The position numbers and the translations under genes are program-made. A DNA stretch of 5,979 nucleotides from Gaiellasilicea sp035553355 (GTDB lineage: Bacteria; Actinomycetota; Thermoleophilia; Gaiellales; Gaiellaceae): NCBI GenBank assembly GCA_035553355.1, contig DATMJW010000065.1:1-5979 (forward strand). Direction: 5' to 3'. Positions 1 to 5,431 of this stretch are shown in pieces. The notes beneath the pieces were generated by a model. That model was not told where the DNA came from. It made no database searches and worked only from the letters and a program-made list of their open reading frames with translations. Each line of letters begins with the position of its first letter. Position 1 is the first letter of the stretch.

Positions 1-1
1 C

Positions 2-196
2 GCGGTGATCGACGAGGGCATGGGCGAAGAGGTCCGCGTCACCGTGATCGCGACCGGCTTCGGCACCCGCCACCGCCGGCGGCAGCGGGCGGAGGTCGGC
101 GTCGCGCCGATCGGAACCGCACCCGATGCACCCGCACGCGACCGCGGCCCGAGCGACAGCGAGCTCGAGATCCCGTCGTTCCTGCGCGAGGACTAG
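2..196 (+). CDS. ftsZ: Cell division protein FtsZ, C-terminal end (partial)
   Basis: This is the 3' end of ftsZ, the tubulin-like GTPase that polymerises at midcell into the division ring; the 5' part lies outside the window. The first codons read AVIDEGMGEEVRVTVIATGF, which matches the last strand of the FtsZ globular C-terminal domain. About 34 residues of variable linker follow, including an arginine cluster (RHRRRQR) and a Pro/Ala-rich stretch. The protein ends in LEIPSFLRED, the conserved C-terminal peptide that in FtsZ proteins docks partners such as SepF, FtsA or ZipA. The stop is TAG at 194-196. The linker is short, as is common outside alphaproteobacteria and some actinomycetes. The core strand and tail peptide together make the identification firm despite only 64 codons being visible. 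Confidence 0.93.
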   Translation, partial: AVIDEGMGEEVRVTVIATGFGTRHRRRQRAEVGVAPIGTAPDAPARDRGPSDSELEIPSFLRED

Positions 197-214
197 CGCG
201 CGTTTGGTTTTCGC

Positions 215-238
215 GGCAGGCGGAACACACCGCCTGCC
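215..238 (+). other. Stem-loop just after ftsZ
   Basis: A perfect 9-bp inverted repeat: GGCAGGCGG at 215-223 pairs with CCGCCTGCC at 230-238 around a 6-nt loop (AACACA). It starts 19 nt after the ftsZ stop. No T-run follows (next bases CTCTTGG), so alone it is a weak intrinsic terminator. It could stabilise the ftsZ mRNA 3' end or act as a first, leaky terminator. Confidence 0.6.
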
Positions 239-243
239 CTCTT

Positions 244-264
244 GGCTCGCTTGCCCGGCGAGCC
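244..264 (+). other. Second stem-loop in the ftsZ-gcvT gap
   Basis: A perfect 7-bp inverted repeat: GGCTCGC at 244-250 pairs with GCGAGCC at 258-264 around a 7-nt loop (TTGCCCG). It lies 5 nt after the first hairpin and 14 nt before the terminator stem. No T-run follows. Its function is unknown; it may be part of a compound 3' end for ftsZ. Confidence 0.45.
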
Positions 265-278
265 TAGGAGACCCGGTC

Positions 279-317
279 CGGCGCCTCGACTCTCGCAGTC
301 GGGGCGCCGTGCTTTTT
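279..317 (+). terminator. Intrinsic terminator, probably for ftsZ
   Basis: A 13-bp stem: 279-291 pairs with 297-309, with one U-G wobble (286/302). The loop is 5 nt (CTCGC) and the stem is followed by GTGC or TGC and then five T's at 313-317. This is the only T-run of note in the gap. Stem length and GC content are typical of Rho-independent terminators. It sits 83 nt after the ftsZ stop and about 63 nt before the gcvT start, so it should separate ftsZ transcription from the gcv operon. The 3-nt gap between stem and T-run slightly weakens the call. Confidence 0.7.
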
Positions 318-330
318 CGACGGGTTCTGC

Positions 331-347
331 GGCATGCGACTGATGCC
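331..347 (+). repeat. Short inverted repeat upstream of gcvT promoter
   Basis: GGCAT (331-335) and ATGCC (343-347) form a 5-bp inverted repeat with a 7-nt spacer. It lies about 33-49 nt upstream of the predicted gcvT transcription start, where a regulator would overlap the -35 zone. With only five bases per arm this may be chance in GC-rich DNA. No known operator was recognised. Confidence 0.2.
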
Positions 348-366
348 CCTTGCGCGGTCACGACGC

Positions 367-372
367 TAGAGT
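367..372 (+). promoter_or_regulatory. Putative -10 box of a leaderless gcvT promoter
   Basis: TAGAGT fits the TANNNT -10 pattern of sigma-70 family promoters in high-GC bacteria. Its last T is 7 nt before the GTG at 380, so transcription would start at or next to the first base of the start codon, giving a leaderless mRNA. No Shine-Dalgarno sequence lies upstream of that GTG, which agrees. No convincing TTGACA-like -35 is present 16-18 nt upstream (TGCCCC at 344-349), which is a weak point. Confidence 0.5.
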
Positions 373-379
373 CCGGCGC

Positions 380-1429
380 GTGCAGACGCTGCTCCGGACA
401 CCGCTCCACGACCGCCATCGCGCGGCCGGGGCGCGCCTCGTTCCGTTCGCGGGATGGGAGATGCCGGTGCAGTACGAGGGCGTCATCCCGGAGCACCGCG
501 CGGTCCGCACCGACTGCGGCGTGTTCGACGTCTCCCACATGGGTGAGTTCCACGTCGAAGGCCCGACCGCACACGAGTTCCTGCAATCGGTGCTCTCGAA
601 CGACCTCGACCGGCTGGCCGACGGCGGGGCGCAGTACACGCTGCTCACGAACGAGCGCGGCGGCGTCGTCGACGACCTGATCGCGTACCGCCTCTCCGCG
701 CACCACTACCTCCTCGTCGTCAACGCCGGCAACCGCGAGGCCGCCTACTCGTGGCTCAAGGAACGGGAGCCGCGAGGGGTGGAGGTGCGAGACGCCTCCG
801 ACGAGTATGCGCTGCTCGCGGTGCAGGGGCCGCGAGCGCTCGAGCGCCTCGACCTTCCGGCGGCGAAGCCGTTCACGCACGCGATGGGGGAGATCGACGG
901 CGTCGAGGTGATGGTCAATCGCACGGGTTACACCGGCGAGAGCGGTTGCGAGCTGATGTGCGCCGCCGAGGACGCCGAGGCGCTGTGGGATGCCGTCGTC
1001 GCGCGCGGCGCGGTCCCGTGCGGGCTCGGCGCCCGCGACACCCTTCGCCTCGAGGTGTGCTACCCCCTCCACGGCAACGACATCACTCCCGAGACCGACG
1101 CGATCTCCGCCGGCCTCGGCTGGACGTGCGCGCTCGACAAGGAGTTCACCGGCGCCGCCGAGCTGCGCCGCGTCAAGGAGCAGGGCGCCGAGCGGAAGCT
1201 CGTCGCGTTCGTGATGGAGGAGCGAGCGGTGCCGCGGAAGGACATGCCGATCGAAGGCGGCGGCGTGGTCACCTCCGGGACGCACTCGCCGATGCTCGAC
1301 CGCGGGATCGGCATGGGCTACGTCCCGGCCGCGCAGGCCGTGAACGGGGCGGAGCTCGTGATCGACGTGCGCGGCCGCGCGCGCCGCGCCACCGTCGTGC
1401 CGAAGCCCATCTACAAGAAGGAGTCGTGA
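380..1429 (+). CDS. gcvT: Glycine cleavage system T-protein (aminomethyltransferase)
   Basis: GcvT transfers the methylene unit from aminomethyl-lipoyl GcvH to tetrahydrofolate, giving 5,10-methylene-THF and ammonia, in the cytoplasm. The 349-residue product has the normal family length. Motifs in order: RTPLHDRH (6-13), FAGWEMPVQY (23-32), DVSHMGE (50-56), RGGVVDDL (93-100, holding the conserved Asp used in folate catalysis), VNAGN (114-118), RTGYTGE (181-187), GLGARDTLRLE (215-225), then the C-terminal barrel with TSGTHSPML (298-306) and IGMGYV (310-315). The GTG at 380 is chosen because family members begin a few residues before RTPLxDRH and the TAGAGT box sits just upstream. An in-frame TTG at 350 would add a non-conserved Arg-rich leader and would start upstream of the predicted transcript. 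It is the first gene of the operon and ends 1 nt before gcvH. It is not the related YgfZ or dimethylglycine dehydrogenase, since it is stand-alone and in a gcv context. Confidence 0.96.
   Translation: MQTLLRTPLHDRHRAAGARLVPFAGWEMPVQYEGVIPEHRAVRTDCGVFDVSHMGEFHVEGPTAHEFLQSVLSNDLDRLADGGAQYTLLTNERGGVVDDLIAYRLSAHHYLLVVNAGNREAAYSWLKEREPRGVEVRDASDEYALLAVQGPRALERLDLPAAKPFTHAMGEIDGVEVMVNRTGYTGESGCELMCAAEDAEALWDAVVARGAVPCGLGARDTLRLEVCYPLHGNDITPETDAISAGLGWTCALDKEFTGAAELRRVKEQGAERKLVAFVMEERAVPRKDMPIEGGGVVTSGTHSPMLDRGIGMGYVPAAQAVNGAELVIDVRGRARRATVVPKPIYKKES
1418..1423 (+). promoter_or_regulatory. Shine-Dalgarno site for gcvH
   Basis: AAGGAG lies in the last codons of gcvT, 7 nt before the GTG at 1431. 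It is the best ribosome binding site in the operon and fixes the gcvH start. It contrasts with the leaderless gcvT and the overlap-coupled gcvPA and gcvPB, and would suit higher output of the H-protein carrier. Confidence 0.75.
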
Positions 1430-1430
1430 C

Positions 1431-1826
1431 GTGGCCGCAGCCGAGAGCTACCCCGAGGACCTGAAGTACCACCCGGAGCACGACTGGGCACGGGTCGAAG
1501 GCGACGAGGCGGTGCTGGGGATCACGTGGTTCGCGCAGGACGCGCTCGGCGAGCTCGTCCACTTCGAGGCTCCCGAGGTCGGGACGGCGATCGCGAAGGA
1601 CGCCTCGTACGGCGAGGTGGAGTCGGTGAAGGCGGTCTCGGACGTGATCGCGCCGCTCTCCGGCGAGATCGTCGCCGTGAACGAGAAGGTGGTCGAGGCG
1701 CCGGAGACCGTCAACGAGGACCCGTACGGCGAAGGCTGGCTGCTCCGGATCCGGATCACGGATCCGGGGGAGGTCGACTCGCTGCTCGACGTCGACGCGT
1801 ACAGGCGGGTCGTCGCCGACTCTTGA
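1431..1826 (+). CDS. gcvH: Glycine cleavage system H-protein (lipoyl carrier)
   Basis: GcvH is the lipoylated shuttle that carries the aminomethyl group from the P-protein to the T-protein and is then reoxidised by the L-protein. The 131-residue product is of usual length. It opens with YPEDLKYHPEHDWARVEGD (7-25), continues with GITWFAQDALGELV (30-43), and carries the lipoylation motif GEVESVKAVSDV (61-72) with Lys67 as the expected lipoyl site. The closing segment NEDPYGEGWLLRI is also typical. The family often has Asp or a small polar residue where Trp33 stands (GITDxAQ); this is a substitution at a surface-strand position, not a defect. The start is GTG with a good AAGGAG site. Its stop overlaps the gcvPA start by 4 nt. 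It needs lipoate attachment by enzymes encoded elsewhere. It is distinguished from GcvH-like proteins by context and full length. Confidence 0.96.
   Translation: MAAAESYPEDLKYHPEHDWARVEGDEAVLGITWFAQDALGELVHFEAPEVGTAIAKDASYGEVESVKAVSDVIAPLSGEIVAVNEKVVEAPETVNEDPYGEGWLLRIRITDPGEVDSLLDVDAYRRVVADS
1743..1769 (+). repeat. Strong inverted repeat inside gcvH
   Basis: CCGGATCC at 1745-1752 pairs with GGATCCGG at 1760-1767 around a 7-nt loop. One further U-G and one C-G pair extend the stem to 10 bp (1743-1769). It encodes the LRIRITDPG stretch and lies about 54 nt before the gcvPA start. It may affect mRNA folding at the gcvH-gcvPA junction, or be a by-product of CGG-ATC-CGG-ATC codon choice. Confidence 0.4.
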
Positions 1827-3172
1827 GCGACGGCTTCCACAGCAGTCAGCTCTCGCTGACCGACGCCGACCGCGACGCGATGCTCGAGACGATCGGCGTC
1901 GCGTCCGTCTCCGAGCTCTTCCGCGACATCCCGGAGGAGGTGCGGCTCGACCGCCCGCTCGCCCTCGAGCGCCCGCTCTCCGAGCCCGAGCTCGTCCGGC
2001 ACCTCGAGGAGCTCGCGGCGCGGAACGCCGACAGCACGCGCGAGCTCTCGTTCCTCGGCGCCGGGATCTACGACCACTACGTCCCCGCGGTCGTCGACGT
2101 CGTCCTCTCCCGCGGCGAGTTCCTGACGGCGTACACGCCGTACCAGCCGGAGATGAGCCAGGGCGTGCTGCAGGCGATCTTCGAGTACCAGACCGCGATC
2201 TGCGAGCTCACCGGGATGGACGTCTCGAATGCGTCCGGCTACGACGGGACGACGGTCGCGGCCGACGCCTGCTTCGTCGCGAAGCACGTCACCGGCCGCT
2301 CCAAGGTCGTCCTCGCCGAGACGGTGTCGCCGCAGGTGCGGCAGGTCGTGAAGACCTACGCGATCGGGTTCGGCCTCGAGGTGGTCGAGGTGCCGCACGA
2401 CGGCGGCACGACCGAACCCGCGCGCGTCGCCGACGCTGCCGAAGGCGCCGCAGCGGTCGTCTTCCAGCAGCCGAACTTCTTCGGCTGCCTCGAGCCGGCG
2501 CCGGACCTCGCGGCGGCGGCGAACGGAGCGGGCGCGCTCGCGATCGCGCACGTCGACCCCGTGTCGCTCGGTGTCCTCGAGGCGCCGGGGAACTACGGGT
2601 GCGCTCTCGCCGTGGGCGAGGGCCAGAGCGCCGGGAACCCGCAGGCGTTCGGCGGGCCGCACTACGGCTTTCTCGCGGCGAAGGCCGACCACGTGCGACG
2701 CCTCCCGGGCCGGATCATCGGCGAGACGCGCGACGTGAACGGGGAGCGCGGGTTCGTGCTGACGCTGCAGACGCGCGAGCAGCACATCCGCCGCGAGAAG
2801 GCGACCTCGAACATCACGACGAACCAGACTCTGCTCGCGCTCGCTGGGCTCGCCCACCTCTCCTGGCTCGGCCCGCAGGGGCTGCGCGAGCTCGGCGAGA
2901 CGTGCATGGCGCTCGGCGGCTACGCGAAGGAGCGGCTCGGGCGCGAGCTCGTGTTCGCCGACGCGGCGACGTTCAAGGAGTTCGCGATCCGCGTGCGCGG
3001 CGACGCCCGCGACGTGGTGCGGCGAGCGCGCGAGCACGGCGTCCACCCGGGGTACGCCCTCGGCCGCGACTACGAGGGCATGGACGACGTGCTGCTCGTC
3101 GCCGTGACCGAGAAGCGCAGCCCGGAGGACATCGACCGCCTCGCGCGGGTGCTCGACGAGGTCGGCGCATGA
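1823..3172 (+). CDS. gcvPA: Glycine dehydrogenase (decarboxylating) subunit 1, split P-protein
   Basis: GcvPA is the N-terminal half of the split P-protein. It associates with GcvPB to form the PLP-dependent enzyme that decarboxylates glycine and transfers the aminomethyl group to lipoyl-GcvH. The 449-residue product matches the usual subunit 1 length. Motifs: FLGAGIYDHYVP (77-88), YTPYQPEMSQGVLQ (104-117), GMDVSNASGYDG (131-142), RRLPGRIIGET (292-302) and REQHIRREKATSNI (318-331). This half has an aminotransferase-like fold but lacks the PLP lysine. The TTG at 1823 is chosen because it overlaps the gcvH stop as TTGA and gives the expected N-terminus before LTDADRDAMLETIGV; the first in-frame ATG (1880) would remove conserved sequence. 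No strong Shine-Dalgarno site is visible, so translation probably depends on ribosomes finishing gcvH. The 3' end overlaps gcvPB by 4 nt (ATGA), consistent with equal subunit production. Confidence 0.95.
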   Translation: MSDGFHSSQLSLTDADRDAMLETIGVASVSELFRDIPEEVRLDRPLALERPLSEPELVRHLEELAARNADSTRELSFLGAGIYDHYVPAVVDVVLSRGEFLTAYTPYQPEMSQGVLQAIFEYQTAICELTGMDVSNASGYDGTTVAADACFVAKHVTGRSKVVLAETVSPQVRQVVKTYAIGFGLEVVEVPHDGGTTEPARVADAAEGAAAVVFQQPNFFGCLEPAPDLAAAANGAGALAIAHVDPVSLGVLEAPGNYGCALAVGEGQSAGNPQAFGGPHYGFLAAKADHVRRLPGRIIGETRDVNGERGFVLTLQTREQHIRREKATSNITTNQTLLALAGLAHLSWLGPQGLRELGETCMALGGYAKERLGRELVFADAATFKEFAIRVRGDARDVVRRAREHGVHPGYALGRDYEGMDDVLLVAVTEKRSPEDIDRLARVLDEVGA

Positions 3173-4668
3173 AGCTGATCTTCGAGCGCTCGCAGCCCGG
3201 GCGGCGGGCGGGCACGCTGCCGCGCTACGAGGTGCCGCCGGTCGAGGTGCCGGCGGAGCTCCGCCGCGCGGAGCCGCCCCGGCTGCCGGAGCTCGCCGAG
3301 CCGGAGATCGTCCGGCACTTCACCGAGCTCTCGACGCGGAACTTCGGCGTCGACAACGGCTTCTACCCACTCGGCTCCTGCACGATGAAGCACAACCCGC
3401 GCGTCAACGAGCGGCTCGCGAGCCTCCCCGGGTTCGCGCACCTGCACCCGCTGCAGGAGGAGGAGGGCGCGCAGGGCGCGCTCGAGCTGATGTGGCGGCT
3501 GCAGGAGATCCTGCAGGAGGTGTCGGGTCTCCACGCGTGCTCGCTGCAGCCGGCGGCGGGGTCGCAGGGCGAGCTGACGGGCCTGATGCTGATGCGCGCG
3601 TACTTCGACGACCGCGGCGAGGGTGAGACGCGCGACACGATCATCACCGCGGACACCGCGCACGGCACCAATCCGGCGAGCGTGACGATGGCGGGGTACA
3701 GGCTGGAGAAGGTCGAGACGGACGCGCGCGGCAATCTCGATCTGGACGACCTGCGCGCGAAGGTGAACGAGCGGACGGCCGGGTTGATGCTGACGAACCC
3801 GTCGACGCTCGGCCTCTTCGACGAGAACATCGCGGAGGTCGCGTCGATCTTCCACGACGCGGGCTCGCTCCTCTACTACGACGGCGCCAACCTGAACGCG
3901 GTCTGCGGGATCTCGCGACCCGGCGACATGGGCTTCGACATCGTGCACATCAACCTGCACAAGACGTTCTCGCAGCCGCACGGCGGCGGCGGTCCCGGCG
4001 GCGGCCCCGTCGTCGTCCGCGACACGCTCGAGCCGTACCTGCCGGTCCCCGCGGTCGTCCGCGACGACGACGGTTTCCGCCTCGACTTCGACCGGCCCAA
4101 GTCGATCGGCAAGGTCCGCGGCTTCACCGGCCCCTTCGGCGTCTTCGTCCGCTCCTACGCCTTCATCCGGATGTACGGCCCCGAGCTCCGCCGCATGAGC
4201 GAGACGGCCGTGCTGAACGCGAACTACCTGCTCGCGCGCCTGCGCGACGCGTACGAGCTGCCGTACGACCGGCTGTGCATGCACGAGTTCGTGCTCAGCG
4301 CCCGCAACCTGAAGCGCGAGCACGGCGCGACGGCGCTCGACGTCGCGAAGCGGCTGATGGACTACGGGTTCCACCCGCCGACGATCTACTTCCCGCTCGT
4401 GGTGCCCGAGGCACTGATGATCGAGCCGACGGAGACGGAGCCGAAGGAGCGGCTCGACGCGTTCGCCGACGCGATGCTCGCGATCGCGAGCGAGGCAGCG
4501 GAGAGCCCAGAGCTCCTGAAGGACGCCCCGCACGACCGGCCCGTGCGCCGTCTCGACGAGGTCAGGGCGGCGAAGCAGCCGGTCCTCAAGTTTGCGTTCG
4601 ACGCGCACCCCGCCGTCGGGGACGGCAGCGGCGAGGCGCGGCAGCTCGAGGCGCAGAAGGGCGCGTAG
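3169..4668 (+). CDS. gcvPB: Glycine dehydrogenase (decarboxylating) subunit 2, split P-protein (PLP-binding)
   Basis: GcvPB is the PLP-binding half of the P-protein and pairs with GcvPA. The 499-residue product opens with MKLIFERSQPGRRAG, the characteristic subunit 2 N-terminus. This shows a genuine split gene rather than a frameshifted long gcvP. Motifs: FYPLGSCTMKHNPRVNE (66-82), AGSQGELTGLM (130-140), AHGTNPAS (164-171), YYDGANLNA (236-244) and INLHKTFSQPHGGGGPG (261-277), where Lys265 is the expected PLP Schiff-base residue. The C-terminal domain carries GFHPPTIYFPLVVPEALMIEP and ends in a tail with DRPVRRLDEVRAAKQPVLKF. The last 20 or so residues (Gly/Ala/Glu-rich) look unconserved. The ATG start overlaps the gcvPA stop as ATGA. 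The AGAAGG near its 3' end serves the next gene, 2 nt downstream. All active-site motifs appear intact. Confidence 0.96.
   Translation: MKLIFERSQPGRRAGTLPRYEVPPVEVPAELRRAEPPRLPELAEPEIVRHFTELSTRNFGVDNGFYPLGSCTMKHNPRVNERLASLPGFAHLHPLQEEEGAQGALELMWRLQEILQEVSGLHACSLQPAAGSQGELTGLMLMRAYFDDRGEGETRDTIITADTAHGTNPASVTMAGYRLEKVETDARGNLDLDDLRAKVNERTAGLMLTNPSTLGLFDENIAEVASIFHDAGSLLYYDGANLNAVCGISRPGDMGFDIVHINLHKTFSQPHGGGGPGGGPVVVRDTLEPYLPVPAVVRDDDGFRLDFDRPKSIGKVRGFTGPFGVFVRSYAFIRMYGPELRRMSETAVLNANYLLARLRDAYELPYDRLCMHEFVLSARNLKREHGATALDVAKRLMDYGFHPPTIYFPLVVPEALMIEPTETEPKERLDAFADAMLAIASEAAESPELLKDAPHDRPVRRLDEVRAAKQPVLKFAFDAHPAVGDGSGEARQLEAQKGA
4655..4660 (+). promoter_or_regulatory. Shine-Dalgarno site for the 85-aa gene
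   Basis: AGAAGG (running into GGG) within the last codons of gcvPB lies 10 nt before the GTG at 4671. This spacing is acceptable and supports that GTG as a real start. Confidence 0.5.
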
Positions 4669-4670
4669 CC

Positions 4671-4928
4671 GTGGCGTCGCGGGCCGAGCTCGAGCGGCGC
4701 GTCGACGAGCTCGCCGCCGAGTTCGACGGGCAGGCGTTCGCGGACGCGGTGCGGCAGTACTCGGACGGGCTCGACGCCGGCTCGCGCGAGGAGCTGAAGG
4801 CGATCCTGCTCGCCCGCGCCCGCGTGTTCGAGGACACGATCCACGACCGGTTCGAGGCGAAGGGATGGCTCCGCCGCACAATCGACCGCGTCGCCGCCGC
4901 GGAGCGCCGCGCACGCGAGCGTCCGTGA
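4671..4928 (+). CDS. Small charged helical protein of unknown function
   Basis: I do not recognise this 85-residue product. It begins MASRAELERRVDELAAEF and is rich in Ala, Arg, Glu and Leu, with no Cys, no membrane segment and no signal peptide. It looks almost wholly alpha-helical, with amphipathic stretches (about 4-18, 20-30, 37-62 and 66-82) that could form a small bundle or coiled coil. A short break occurs at YSDGLDAGS (30-38). The middle segment ELKAILLARARVFEDTIHDRF is the least low-complexity part and the best candidate for a conserved core. The GTG start is 2 nt after the gcvPB stop with an AGAAGG site upstream, and its stop overlaps the next gene as GTGA. The longer upstream reading in this frame lies inside gcvPB and is a shadow. 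It is probably cotranscribed with gcv. The coding call rests on spacing, ribosome site and sensible composition. Confidence 0.72.
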   Translation: MASRAELERRVDELAAEFDGQAFADAVRQYSDGLDAGSREELKAILLARARVFEDTIHDRFEAKGWLRRTIDRVAAAERRARERP

Positions 4929-5431
4929 CGGCCGACTACGGCGCGGCCGACTTCGAGCGGGCGGTGGCGGCGGTCGGGGCGGAGCCGTCGCCGGAGGCGC
5001 TCGTGAGGCGGCTCGGGCTTCGGTGGGAGCGGCTGACCTGGATCGCCGTCGACGCGTCCGCGGCGATCCTCGCGCAGGAGGGGTCTGCTCCCGAGGGGCG
5101 CGTCGTCGCGTACGGGAGCGAGGCGTTCGCCGCGGGGTTCCTCATCGGCCTGCACCTGCCGGGAGCGCCCGAGCCTGTCGAGCCGGCGGCGGTCGCCCGC
5201 GCGGTGGAGGAGGTGCAGCGACGCGGACGGCACGCGGTGATCGCCGACGCGTGCGACCTCACGAGCGTCGCCGAGATCGAGACGCTCTACGCCGAGTCGC
5301 TGGTGGAGTCGATGGAGCTCGAGGAGCGCGGTCCGGAGGCCGCGGCCTTCGTCACGCGGCTCTTCGAGATCGGGCTGGCCGTGGGTTTGCTCGTCGCGTC
5401 AGACCGCGGGCCGCAGGCGGAGGATGCCTAG
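4925..5431 (+). CDS. Unknown protein, last gene of the gcv transcription unit
   Basis: I do not recognise this 168-residue product. It appears soluble and alpha/beta or mostly helical. WERLTWIAVDASAAILAQ (34-51) is followed by VVAYGSEAFAAGFLIGLHL (60-78), a Pro-rich break (PGAPEPVEPAAV, 79-90), a helical segment with DACDLTSVAEIETLYAESLVE (108-128), and a C-terminal hydrophobic helix RLFEIGLAVGLLVASD (145-160). The two Gly-containing hydrophobic stretches (68-78 and 146-157) are short and interrupted, so buried helices seem likelier than membrane spans. There is one Cys (110) and no metal or nucleotide motif. The GTG start overlaps the preceding stop as GTGA and lacks a clear Shine-Dalgarno site, so it is probably translationally coupled. 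An in-frame GTG at 5003 is a shorter alternative. Its last 33 nt overlap the convergent gene. Confidence 0.72.
   Translation: MTADYGAADFERAVAAVGAEPSPEALVRRLGLRWERLTWIAVDASAAILAQEGSAPEGRVVAYGSEAFAAGFLIGLHLPGAPEPVEPAAVARAVEEVQRRGRHAVIADACDLTSVAEIETLYAESLVESMELEERGPEAAAFVTRLFEIGLAVGLLVASDRGPQAEDA

Noticed and set aside
350..379. Upstream in-frame TTG start for gcvT
   Set aside because: It adds ten non-conserved, Arg-rich residues (RGHDARVRR), overlaps the TAGAGT box, and family members start close to RTPLxDRH, which the GTG at 380 gives.
197..379. Glycine riboswitch or tRNA gene in the ftsZ-gcvT gap
   Set aside because: No tandem glycine aptamer core and no tRNA T-loop consensus (GGTTCGAATCC-like) was seen on either strand; the structure is explained by simple hairpins and a terminator.
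1448..3046. Long minus-strand open frame opposite gcvH/gcvPA (532 codons)
   Set aside because: It is antisense to well-conserved genes, Arg/Val/Leu/Glu-rich with no recognisable domain; long shadow frames are expected in GC-rich DNA.
1823..4668. A single gcvP broken by a frameshift
   Set aside because: Each half has the expected length and its own N-terminus (GcvPB begins MKLIFERSQPGRRAG) joined by an ATGA overlap, the normal split-subunit arrangement.
3070..4914. Long minus-strand open frame opposite gcvPB (614 codons)
   Set aside because: Low-complexity Arg-rich translation mirroring gcvPB codon use; no motif and no plausible ribosome site.
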